From NCBI GenBank assembly GCA_040255525.1, contig JBDZVD010000006.1, positions 1 through 64,000 on the forward strand: a stretch of 64,000 nucleotides of DNA, given 5' to 3'. A program made the position numbers and the translations under genes. The DNA is from Rugosimonospora sp040255525. GTDB taxonomy: Bacteria; Actinomycetota; Actinomycetes; Mycobacteriales; Micromonosporaceae. Positions 8,501 to 16,297 of this stretch are shown piece by piece; position 1 is the first letter of the stretch; every line of letters begins with the position of its first letter. The notes under the pieces were generated by a model. That model was not told the origin of the DNA. It did not search any database and worked only from the letters and a program-made list of their open reading frames with translations.

Positions 8501-9508
8501 ATGGTGCTGTCCGCCGGCACGACAACCTCCGAGGGGACAAGCACACTGGCCGGCACAGCGACACCCGCCGGCACCGCCACACCGGCCGGCACGACGCCGT
8601 CCGCAACGGCGCCCGGATCAGCGACGCTCGCCGGCACGACGCCGTCCGCCGCCGTGCTCGCGACCTACCGCGCCGCGGTCGCCGACCTGCTGGTCGCCAT
8701 CGACGGCACAGCCGGACCGGACGGCGTGGTGAAGGTGGCGGACGCGATCCACGAACGCCTGACCATGGCCGTGATGGACGACGTGCTGTCCCGCACGCCG
8801 GGAGGTGCGCCGACCGTCGCGCAGACCCTGCTCCGCGAGATCTGGAACTTCCGGCCCGAGGAGCACGGTCCGGCGTCACTGCTGTCCACCTGGATGCGCG
8901 TGTACCTGCAGTCCCAGATCGATGTCGCGTGGTGGGGGCACCTCGACCCGTACCTGAGCCGGGCCGACCTGGTGAACTCACACGACCTGGTCAGCCTCGC
9001 CGCGCTGCGCCGGCAGGGTTCGCTCCGCTTCCGGTACCGCCGGCAACCCCGCGGGCTCCCCGGCCGGGTGCTGCGCCGCGCGGAGCGGCGGCTGTGGCCG
9101 TACCGGGTGCCGCACACCGCCGGGATGCGGTTCCCGTACGCCCGGCCGGAGGTGGTGGCCTGGCTCAGCGAACTCGCCGTCGAGTTCCGGGCGGCCTGCG
9201 GCGACGCCGCCGCGCCACCGCTGTGGGTCAACAGCATGGCGCGCACCGTCGAGCACCAGAACCACCTGCACGGCCTCGGCTACCTGACCGTGCTGCCCAG
9301 CGCGCACTGCGTCGGGTACGCGATGGATCTGGAGATGACCTGGATGCGCCGGTTCAACGCGCACACCCCTCTGCAGCACCTCCTGTTCGAGCGCATGGCC
9401 ACCGGTGAGGTCAACGTGATCGACGAGGGTCAGGTCTGGCACGTGTGCCTGAGCCCGGCGGGGGCGGCACGGATGCGCCGGGTAGCCGGCGGGACCGGGG
9501 CCGGCTGA
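8501..9508 (+). CDS. M15-like (DUF5715-type) protein with Thr/Ala-rich N-terminus
   Basis: 335 aa. Residues 1-55 are low-complexity Thr/Ala/Pro/Gly repeats, encoded partly by two exact 20-base copies (8585-8604 and 8630-8649). The C-terminal half resembles D-Ala-D-Ala carboxypeptidases of the M15 fold: SAHCVGYAMDLEM fits S..H..G.A.D, supplying two zinc ligands, and QVWHV supplies the third His. The residue three before that His is Gln, where active M15 enzymes have Asp or Glu, so catalysis is doubtful. I recall this arrangement as DUF5715; that name needs checking. No clear signal peptide. ATG 8501 has GGAAGG four bases upstream; ATG 8450 is an alternative. The stop is one base before the asparagine synthase start, so the two are coupled. 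Confidence 0.75.
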   Translation: MVLSAGTTTSEGTSTLAGTATPAGTATPAGTTPSATAPGSATLAGTTPSAAVLATYRAAVADLLVAIDGTAGPDGVVKVADAIHERLTMAVMDDVLSRTPGGAPTVAQTLLREIWNFRPEEHGPASLLSTWMRVYLQSQIDVAWWGHLDPYLSRADLVNSHDLVSLAALRRQGSLRFRYRRQPRGLPGRVLRRAERRLWPYRVPHTAGMRFPYARPEVVAWLSELAVEFRAACGDAAAPPLWVNSMARTVEHQNHLHGLGYLTVLPSAHCVGYAMDLEMTWMRRFNAHTPLQHLLFERMATGEVNVIDEGQVWHVCLSPAGAARMRRVAGGTGAG

Positions 9509-9509
9509 C

Positions 9510-11135
9510 ATGTGCGGGATCGTCCTGGTCGCCGGGCCGGAGCCGGACCGCGCCGAGTTCGCGCACCTGATGGAGTACCTGGCGCCCCGCGGTGAGGTCG
9601 AGGAGGTGCTGGCCGAGGACGAGCTGCTGGCCGGGGTGCACCGGCTGCGGATCGTCGACCGCCAGCGGGCCGTGCAGCCGTGGCGGACCCGGGACGGCCG
9701 GCTGGTGCTGTGCTACAACGGCGAAGTCTTCAACCACCGCCAGCTACGCGCCGAACTGGCCGCCGGGTGCGGGCCGGCCCGCTCGGACGGCGACACCGAG
9801 GTGGTGCTGGAGGCGTTCCGCCAGTGGGGACCGGAGGCGGTGGCCAGGTTCCGGGGGGAGTTCGCGTTCGCCATCGCGGAGCGCGGCACCGGCAACGTGT
9901 ACCTCGCCCGGGATCCGCTCGGAGTCAAGCCGCTGTACTGGTCGCGCGCCCGCGGCCGGCTGTACGTCGCCTCGGAGGCCAAGGCGCTGGTACCGGTCGG
10001 CGCCCCGATCCGCGAGGTACCGCCGGGCCACCACGGTTGGTCGCTGGCGCGGGGCGAGCCGGTGTTGCGCCCGTACGTCGACCTGGCCCGGCTCGGCGAG
10101 AGCCAGCCCCCGGTCGACGATCCGGACGAGGCGGCGAGGCTGGTACGGGCTGCCATCGAGGACAGCATCCGGGTCCGGGTGGACACCGACCTGACCGTCG
10201 GCGTCATCCTCTCCGGCGGGCTGGACAGCTCGCTGACCCTGATGACCGTGCGCGAGGCGCACCCGGACTGTGTGGCGTTCACCGTCGGTACCCCGGACAG
10301 CCCGGACCTGGCCTACGCCCGGCGGCTGGCCGCCGACCTGGACGTACCGCACGAGGTCATCGAGCTGCGGCCACGCGACGTACGCGCGGAGGACATCCGG
10401 GAGGCGATCCGGATGGCGGAACTGACCGAGTACGGCGACATCATCAACGCGGTGGTGTCGGTGCCGCTGTTCCGGCGCGTCCGCGAGGTCGGCGTGAAGG
10501 TCGTGCTCACCGGGGACGGGTCGGACGAGCTGTTCGGCGGGTACCCGATGTACCACGAGGTCGGAGCGGCCCGGGCGCGGCGGCTGTTCCTTCACAAGAT
10601 CGCCAACCTGTACCGCACGGAGTTGCAGCGCGTCGACCGGACCAGCATGGGGCAGGGCGTGGAGGCCCGGGTTCCGTTCCTCGACCTGGCACTGGTCGAA
10701 CTCGCCATGCGGCTGCCGCTGGAGCTGAAGATGCGCGACGGCCAGGAGAAGTGGATCGTCCGCGAGGCGTTCGCCGGCGTGCTGCCCGACTACATCCGCG
10801 AGCGCCCGAAGAATCCGATGTCGTACTCCACCGGACTGCACGACCGGGCACGGCTGTACAAGCCGCGGTTCGCCCGGCTGCACCGGGAACTGGGCTACGA
10901 CCTGCTGGAGCCGATCCGCCGGGACTTCGACAGCGTGCTGATGAAGTGCGGCAACGACCTTGACCGGGCGCTGGGCCAGATCGCCGCGCGGCACGACTAC
11001 ACGCTCCTGGAGCACGCCCGCGACCTGGCCGGGGCGCTGCGCTGGAACGCGCGGGCGATGGTGCGCCGCAAGGCGATGGCGGCGGTAGCGCCGCCCGCAC
11101 CGGCGACCGGCCGGGCGGTGGAGCCGGCCTCCTGA
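9510..11135 (+). CDS. Asparagine synthase (glutamine-hydrolysing) family amidotransferase
   Basis: 541 aa with both halves of class II (Ntn) amidotransferases. Cys2 directly after Met is the glutaminase nucleophile (MCGIVLVAG), with HRLRIVD, YNGEVFNH and SDGDTEV lining the glutamine site. The synthetase half has the PP-loop SGGLDSS near residue 236, then GDGSDELFGGYPMYH and RTSMGQGVEARVPFLD. The enzyme transfers ammonia from glutamine onto an adenylated carboxylate. The acceptor may be free aspartate, but relatives amidate cell-wall diaminopimelate or natural products, and the coupled M15-like gene one base upstream favours a dedicated substrate (inference). It converges on dusB. Confidence 0.88.
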   Translation: MCGIVLVAGPEPDRAEFAHLMEYLAPRGEVEEVLAEDELLAGVHRLRIVDRQRAVQPWRTRDGRLVLCYNGEVFNHRQLRAELAAGCGPARSDGDTEVVLEAFRQWGPEAVARFRGEFAFAIAERGTGNVYLARDPLGVKPLYWSRARGRLYVASEAKALVPVGAPIREVPPGHHGWSLARGEPVLRPYVDLARLGESQPPVDDPDEAARLVRAAIEDSIRVRVDTDLTVGVILSGGLDSSLTLMTVREAHPDCVAFTVGTPDSPDLAYARRLAADLDVPHEVIELRPRDVRAEDIREAIRMAELTEYGDIINAVVSVPLFRRVREVGVKVVLTGDGSDELFGGYPMYHEVGAARARRLFLHKIANLYRTELQRVDRTSMGQGVEARVPFLDLALVELAMRLPLELKMRDGQEKWIVREAFAGVLPDYIRERPKNPMSYSTGLHDRARLYKPRFARLHRELGYDLLEPIRRDFDSVLMKCGNDLDRALGQIAARHDYTLLEHARDLAGALRWNARAMVRRKAMAAVAPPAPATGRAVEPAS

Positions 11136-11207
11136 GCGTCCGGGCGCTCCGGCGCGCCGGCTCGCCTCCGTGCGAGCGGCTGCCCGGCGCGCCGCCGAGC
11201 CGCCCCG

Positions 11208-11237
11208 CCCCGCCGGGCGTGGCGGCGCCGGGCGGGG
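11208..11237. terminator. GC hairpin between convergent asparagine synthase and dusB
   Basis: CCCCGCC at 11208-11214 pairs with GGCGGGG at 11231-11237, in a very GC-rich 100-base gap between the two converging genes. The position suggests a shared terminator; alternative pairings exist. Confidence 0.4.
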
Positions 11238-12548
11238 TCAGCCGCCCGAGTTCTCGATCTCGGCGCCCTCGGGCACCGCCTCGTCGTCGCGGTCGGCCAG
11301 CCAGCCGTCCGGCAGCGCCACCCGGCCGGGCGAGTTGGTCCGGCCGCGCGGCTGGCCGAGGATCGCCGCCGGGTACGGCGCGTCCCCGTCCAGCCTGCCC
11401 AGCAGGTCGTCCAACTCCGCCAGCGACGAGGCCATCGCCATCGACCGACGCAGGTCCGGACCGACCGGGAATCCCTTGAGGTACCAGGCGACGTGCTTGC
11501 GGAAGTCCACCACCCCATCAGCCTCGGCGCCCATCCACTCGACCAGCAGGCGGGCGTGCCGGGCCATGACGGCAGCGACCTCACCCAGGCGGGGCAGGGC
11601 GCGCTCCGGCCGGCCGGCCATCGCGTGCGCCAGGTCGGCGAACAACCAGGGCCGGCCCAGGCAGCCGCGGCCGATCACCACGCCGTCGCACCCGGTGTCC
11701 CGCATCATCCGCAGCGCGTCGCCGGCTTCCCAGATGTCGCCGTTGCCCAGTACCGGGACGTCCAGCGCCTGCTTCAGCGCCGCGATCGCGTCCCAGTCGG
11801 CACAGCCGGAGTACCGCTCGGCCGCGGTACGGGCGTGCAGCGCCACCCACGCCGCGCCGGCGTCCTGGGCGGCCAGCCCCGCCTCCACGTACGTCAGGTG
11901 GTCGTCGTCGATGCCCTTGCGCATCTTGACGGTCACCGGGATGTCCCCGGCGGCGGCCACCGCGTCGCTGACGAGGCGGCTGAACAGCCGGCGCTTCCAC
12001 GGCAGGGCCGAGCCGCCGCCCTTGCGGGTGACCCGGGGCACCGAGCAGCCGAAGTTGAGGTCGATGTGGTCGGCCAGATCCTCGTCGACGATCATCCGTA
12101 CCGCGGCGGCGGTGGTCTGCGGATCGACGCCGTAGAGCTGCAGGCTGCGGGGGCGTTCCTCGGCACCGAACGCGATCATGCGCAGGGTCTTCGGGTTGCG
12201 CTCGACCAGCGCCCGGGTCATCACCATCTCGCAGACGTAGATGCCCGCTCCCTGTTCCCGGCACAGCCGGCGGAAGGCCACGTTGGTGACGCCGGCCATC
12301 GGGGCGAGCACCACCGGCGGATCGACCGGGAACGGCCCGAGGCGCAGCCCGGACGGCCGCTCGCCGCCGGCGGTGGAAGGGTCGCGCGGACCGTCATGGG
12401 CGCCCGGCGTGCCAGGCGTGCCAGGAGCGTGCGGCGTGCCAGGAGCGTCCGGGGCGTGCGGCGCGTGGGCACGGCCGTGGACCGGCCCGCGAGGGTCGGG
12501 TGTCGGCTGGATCGGGCCGGGAGTCGGCCGGGTGAGCGCGGCGGTCAC
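11238..12548 (-). CDS. dusB: tRNA-dihydrouridine synthase DusB
   Basis: An FMN- and NADPH-dependent enzyme that reduces specific uridines in tRNA D-loops. The TIM barrel starts near residue 70 (VLAPMAGVTNVAFRRLCRE). Then come YVCEMVMTRALVE, the catalytic-Cys loop LNFGCSVPRVTRKGGGSAL, VTVKMRKGID, ALHARTAAERYSG, VLGNGDIW and GVVIGRGCLGRPW; the C-terminal helical tRNA-binding part follows. At 436 aa it is longer than usual because of a roughly 65-residue N-terminal extension rich in Pro, Ala, Gly and His, encoded by near-repeats of GGCGTGCCAGG-like DNA. A shorter start inside that extension is possible. It diverges from ppdK over a 395-base gap. Confidence 0.93.
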   Translation of the reverse strand: MTAALTRPTPGPIQPTPDPRGPVHGRAHAPHAPDAPGTPHAPGTPGTPGAHDGPRDPSTAGGERPSGLRLGPFPVDPPVVLAPMAGVTNVAFRRLCREQGAGIYVCEMVMTRALVERNPKTLRMIAFGAEERPRSLQLYGVDPQTTAAAVRMIVDEDLADHIDLNFGCSVPRVTRKGGGSALPWKRRLFSRLVSDAVAAAGDIPVTVKMRKGIDDDHLTYVEAGLAAQDAGAAWVALHARTAAERYSGCADWDAIAALKQALDVPVLGNGDIWEAGDALRMMRDTGCDGVVIGRGCLGRPWLFADLAHAMAGRPERALPRLGEVAAVMARHARLLVEWMGAEADGVVDFRKHVAWYLKGFPVGPDLRRSMAMASSLAELDDLLGRLDGDAPYPAAILGQPRGRTNSPGRVALPDGWLADRDDEAVPEGAEIENSGG

Positions 12549-12732
12549 GCCTTCGAGGATCGCACGCCGGGCGGGCGCGCCGGCAACGCGCGGCCCGGAC
12601 GGTGCCTGCCGTCACCGGCACCCCCGCGGCCGTTGCCCTTCCCGGCGGCTCGATAAACCCAGAAAAGTCAATCAATGTGAATTGCCGATTCGCCGCGACA
12701 GAAAACTGACTGAGGTGCGCGGAACTGCGCGT

Positions 12733-12744
12733 GAGAGCGCTCTC
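12733..12744. promoter_or_regulatory. Perfect 12-bp palindrome, LacI-family operator type
   Basis: GAGAGCGCTCTC is a perfect palindrome with the central AGCGCT core typical of LacI/GalR-family operators in actinomycetes (compare the CebR box). It lies in the dusB-ppdK intergenic region (12549-12943), 185 bases before the dusB start and 200 before ppdK. No LacI gene is in the window. The rest of this gap shows no gene; it has an AT-richer stretch at 12655-12720. Confidence 0.5.
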
Positions 12745-12878
12745 GCAGAATGGTACGGGCGTGATTGGTGAGAAGCCGTGTGCCAATAATCACGAAGCGC
12801 GCCAACCCAGTGACAACTGCCCTAGTGTCCGGCCTTACCTCCGGGGTACCACTTACATAGACACGGCATTGGGGACGC

Positions 12879-12918
12879 GGGTGAGCCGGTCAAGCCGCTG
12901 CGGCGGCGGGACTCACCC
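12879..12918 (+). promoter_or_regulatory. Possible leader hairpin before ppdK
   Basis: GGGTGAG (12879-12885) can pair with CTCACCC (12912-12918), enclosing a small GCCG/CGGC stem. It ends about 25 bases before the ppdK ATG and just ahead of its ribosome site GGAAAGGG. A role in translation control is possible but not demonstrated. Confidence 0.3.
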
Positions 12919-12943
12919 CCTGCCCGGAAAGGGTGGGCGCGAC

Positions 12944-15625
12944 ATGGTTGAGAAATTCGTCTACGACTTCGCCGAGGGCAACAAGGACCTCAACGACCTA
13001 CTCGGGGGCAAGGGTGCCAACCTCGCCGAGATGACCAATCTCGGGCTGCCGGTACCGCCCGGATTCACCATCACCACCGACGCCTGCCGGGTCTACCTCA
13101 AAACCGGCAGCCAGCCCGCGGAATTGGCCGGAGAAATCGACGAACACCTTTCCAAGCTCGAGGGCGCCATGGGCCGGCAGCTCGGCGACCCGTCCGACCC
13201 GCTGCTGGTCTCGGTGCGCTCCGGGGCGAAGTTCTCCATGCCCGGGATGATGGAGACGGTGCTCAACGTCGGCCTGACCGACGAGTCGGTGCACGGCCTC
13301 GCCGTCCAGGCCGGCGGCGACGGCGGGGAGCGGTTCGCCTGGGACTCCTACCGGCGGCTGATCCAGATGTTCGGCCGGACGGTGTGCGACGTGCCGGCCG
13401 GGGCGTTCGAGGAGGCGCTGGAGGAGGCGAAGCGCGCCAAGGGTGCGGAGTCCGACCTCGACCTGGACGCCGGTGACCTGCGCGAGCTGGTGGTGACGTT
13501 CAAGAAGCTCTTCGCCCGGCACGCCGGCCGGGATTTCCCGCAGCAGCCGCGCGACCAGCTCGACCTCGCGATCCGTGCCGTCTTCGACTCGTGGCACGCC
13601 GAACGCGCCGTGCTGTACCGGCGACAGGAGCGCATCCCGTCCGACCTCGGTACCGCGGTGAACGTGGTCGCGATGGTGTTCGGCAACCTGGGGTCGGACT
13701 CGGGTACCGGAGTGGCGTTCACCCGCGACCCGGCCACCGGGCGCCAGGGCGTGTACGGCGACTATCTCGCCAACGCCCAGGGCGAGGACGTGGTCGCCGG
13801 CATCCGCAACACCGTATCGCTGGAGGAGTTGGAGCGGCTGGACAAGACCAGCTTCGACGATCTGATGCGCGCCATGGCGACCCTGGAGGGGCACTACCGC
13901 GACCTGTGCGACATCGAGTTCACCATCGAGCGCGGCAAGCTGTGGCTGCTGCAGACCCGGGTGGGCAAGCGCACCGCCGCGGCGGCGTTCATCATCGCCA
14001 GCCAACTGGTCGACGAGGGCGTGATCAGCCTCGACGAGGCGGTCCGGCGGGTCACCGGAGACCAGTTGGCGCAGCTGATGTTCCCCACGTTCGACCTGTC
14101 CCGGGAGCCGGAGCGGCTGGCGCAGGGCGTCGGTGCCTCGCCGGGTGCCGCGGTCGGCAAGGTGGTCTTCGGCTCGGCCCGCGCGGTGGAACTGGCCAAG
14201 GCGGGGGAGGCGGTGATCCTGGTCCGGCGCGAGACCAACCCGGACGACCTGCCCGGCATCATCGCCTCGCGCGGCATCCTGACCTCCCGCGGCGGCAAGA
14301 CCAGCCACGCCGCGGTGGTGGCCCGTGGCATGGGCAAGACCTGCGTCTGCGGCGCCGACTCGCTCGACGTAGATGTCGCGAGTGGACGGTTCACTGTGGA
14401 TGGCACGGCGGTGGCCGAGGGTGACATCGTGTCGATCGACGGCACCACCGGCAGGATCTACCTCGGTGAGGTGCCGGTACAGGACTCGGCCGTGGTGCGG
14501 TACTTCGAGACCGGTGAGGTGGGCGGGGCTCCACTGGTCGCGGCGGTGCACCGGCTGCTGTCGCACGCCGACGAACGCCGGGTGCTCAGGGTGCGCGCGA
14601 ACGCGGACACGCCCGAGGACGCGGCGCGGGCACGGCGGTTCGGAGCGCAGGGTATCGGGCTGTGCCGCACCGAACACATGTTCCTCGGGCAGCGGCGGGA
14701 ACTGGTGGAGTCGCTGATCCTCGCCGACACCGACTCCGACCGGCAGAAGGCGTTGGACGCGCTGCTGCCGTTGCAGCGCAAGGACTTCGAGGGCCTGTTC
14801 ACGGCGATGAGCGGGCTGCCCGTGACGATCCGGCTGATCGACCCGCCGCTGCACGAGTTCCTGCCGTCGCTTGCCGACCTGTCCGTCCGGGTGGCCCTCG
14901 CCGAGGAGCGCGGCGAGGATCCGGGCCGGGACCGCAAGCTGCTGGCCGCGGTACGCCGGATGCACGAGGAGAACCCGATGCTCGGCCTGCGCGGCGTGCG
15001 CCTCGGGTTGGTCGTGCCGGGGCTGTTCGCGATGCAGGTACGGGCGATCGCGGAGGCGGCCGCGTCGGTGGCTCGGGCCGGTGACGAGCCGCACCCGGAG
15101 GTTATGGTGCCGCTGGTCGGTGCGGTACAGGAGCTGGAGGCGGTCAGGGCCGAGGCGCTGACCGTACTGGACGAGGTGGAGGGCGTGCCGCGCACGCTGA
15201 TCGGGACGATGATCGAGGTACCCCGGGCGGCGTTGACCGCCGCGCAGATCGCGCAGGCGGCGGAGTTCTTCTCGTTCGGCACCAACGACCTGACCCAGAT
15301 GGGGTGGGGCTTCTCCCGGGACGACGTGGAGGGCTCGTTCTTCGCGCGGTACCTGGACCTGGGCATCTTCCGGGTGTCCCCGTTCGAGTCGATCGACCGG
15401 GACGGGGTGGGCCGGCTGATCACGATGGCGGTGAACGAGAGCCGGTCGATCCGTCCGGACCTCAAGATCGGAGTCTGTGGCGAGCACGGCGGCGACCCGG
15501 ATTCGGTGCACTTCTTCCACGACGCCGGCCTGGATTACGTGTCCTGCTCGCCGTTCCGGGTGCCGGTGGCCCGGCTGGAGGCCGGTCGCGCGGCCATCGA
15601 GGCGGCCGGATCGGAGCGTCGCTGA
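12944..15625 (+). CDS. ppdK: Pyruvate, phosphate dikinase
   Basis: Interconverts ATP, phosphate and pyruvate with AMP, PPi and phosphoenolpyruvate; a cytoplasmic link between glycolysis and gluconeogenesis. 893 aa, the usual length. The N-terminal ATP-grasp domain opens with LLGGKGANLAEMTNLGLPVP and includes VSVRSGAKFSMPGMM. The phosphohistidine domain has GGKTSHAAVVARGMGK near residue 449. The PEP/pyruvate TIM barrel has GLCRTEHMF near 571, SFGTNDLTQM, and the catalytic Cys in IGVCGEHGGDP near 845. ATG 12944 has GGAAAGGG upstream. The regulatory region carries a LacI-type palindrome. No disruption seen. Confidence 0.96.
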   Translation: MVEKFVYDFAEGNKDLNDLLGGKGANLAEMTNLGLPVPPGFTITTDACRVYLKTGSQPAELAGEIDEHLSKLEGAMGRQLGDPSDPLLVSVRSGAKFSMPGMMETVLNVGLTDESVHGLAVQAGGDGGERFAWDSYRRLIQMFGRTVCDVPAGAFEEALEEAKRAKGAESDLDLDAGDLRELVVTFKKLFARHAGRDFPQQPRDQLDLAIRAVFDSWHAERAVLYRRQERIPSDLGTAVNVVAMVFGNLGSDSGTGVAFTRDPATGRQGVYGDYLANAQGEDVVAGIRNTVSLEELERLDKTSFDDLMRAMATLEGHYRDLCDIEFTIERGKLWLLQTRVGKRTAAAAFIIASQLVDEGVISLDEAVRRVTGDQLAQLMFPTFDLSREPERLAQGVGASPGAAVGKVVFGSARAVELAKAGEAVILVRRETNPDDLPGIIASRGILTSRGGKTSHAAVVARGMGKTCVCGADSLDVDVASGRFTVDGTAVAEGDIVSIDGTTGRIYLGEVPVQDSAVVRYFETGEVGGAPLVAAVHRLLSHADERRVLRVRANADTPEDAARARRFGAQGIGLCRTEHMFLGQRRELVESLILADTDSDRQKALDALLPLQRKDFEGLFTAMSGLPVTIRLIDPPLHEFLPSLADLSVRVALAEERGEDPGRDRKLLAAVRRMHEENPMLGLRGVRLGLVVPGLFAMQVRAIAEAAASVARAGDEPHPEVMVPLVGAVQELEAVRAEALTVLDEVEGVPRTLIGTMIEVPRAALTAAQIAQAAEFFSFGTNDLTQMGWGFSRDDVEGSFFARYLDLGIFRVSPFESIDRDGVGRLITMAVNESRSIRPDLKIGVCGEHGGDPDSVHFFHDAGLDYVSCSPFRVPVARLEAGRAAIEAAGSERR

Positions 15626-15725
15626 CGGTTGCCCGGCACATCGGCACGGCCCGCCGTCCGGGTGTGTGGCCGGGTTGTCCAGCGCGTAACCTGAGCCGGA
15701 CATCCCGGGTAACGCGGAGGTTTGC

Positions 15726-16073
15726 ATGGGCAGCCGGTGGTACTCCGTCGTCGTCGATGCGATGGACCCCAACCGGCTGGCCCGTTGGTGGGCGGAGGTG
15801 CTGGACTTCCGCCTGCTGCGCGAGGCGTCCGGCGAGGTGGTCATCGGCCGCGAGGGCGGCCCGAGGCTGCTGTTCACGCGGGTGCCGGCCGCGAAACCGG
15901 ATCGCGGCCGGCTGCACATCGAACTCGACCCGGACGACCGGGACGCCGAGATGGAACGGCTGCTGGACATGGGCGCCCGGCACGTCGCCGTGGGCGGGCC
16001 CGGCGGGGCCCGGATCGTGCTGGCCGACCCGGAGGGCAACGAGTTCTGCATCCTGATCAGGCAGGACGGCTGA
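15726..16073 (+). CDS. VOC-family (glyoxalase-like) protein
   Basis: 115-aa single VOC module. It opens with WYSVVVDAMDPNRLARWWAEVLDF, continues with LLFTRVPAAKPDRGRLHIELD, and ends with the typical ADPEGNEFCIL signature. The fold supports metal-dependent lyases, dioxygenases and binding proteins such as bleomycin-resistance types; the substrate cannot be told. ATG 15726 has CGGAGG upstream. The 224 bases downstream contain a 19-base tandem repeat and no gene. Confidence 0.85.
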   Translation: MGSRWYSVVVDAMDPNRLARWWAEVLDFRLLREASGEVVIGREGGPRLLFTRVPAAKPDRGRLHIELDPDDRDAEMERLLDMGARHVAVGGPGGARIVLADPEGNEFCILIRQDG

Positions 16074-16087
16074 CCCGAACCGGCGCC

Positions 16088-16162
16088 GGCGGTCAGCGGA
16101 GGGCCCGGCGGTCAGCGGAGGGCCCGGCGGCCAGCGGAGGGCCCGGCGGCCAGCGGAAGGCC
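16088..16162. repeat. Four tandem copies of a 19-base GC-rich unit
   Basis: Copies of GGCGGTCAGCGGAGGGCCC at 16088-16106 and 16107-16125, a variant (GGCGGCC...) at 16126-16144, and a degenerate fourth at 16145-16162. There are no spacers, so it is a minisatellite rather than CRISPR. It lies just after the VOC gene. Confidence 0.85.
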
Positions 16163-16297
16163 GGCCCGGCGGCCGGAGTCCTCGTCCGGCGCCGGCCGGT
16201 GCGGACCTGAGCGGTCCTCCGATCCGGGACGCCGCCGCCATGATCCGCGGCGGTAACCGCCGCGCGGCGGTGGCCGGCTCATGTCAGGCTAACCGGC

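Noticed and set aside
8176..8637. Minus-strand 153-codon frame in the gap before the M15-like gene
   Set aside because: Low-complexity Ala/Val/Pro repeat complementary to the Thr-rich coding repeat; no start context or homology.
3927..8981. Very long open frame on the minus strand (about 1680 codons)
   Set aside because: It is antisense to hrpA and its neighbours, its translation is His/Arg/Pro-rich low-quality sequence, and third-base GC bias belongs to the plus-strand genes.
12549..12943. Known riboswitch ahead of ppdK
   Set aside because: A hairpin exists, but no conserved riboswitch core was recognised; kept only as a weak leader hairpin.
16088..16162. CRISPR or riboswitch
   Set aside because: Head-to-tail 19-base copies without spacers and without a downstream leader structure; a minisatellite explains it.
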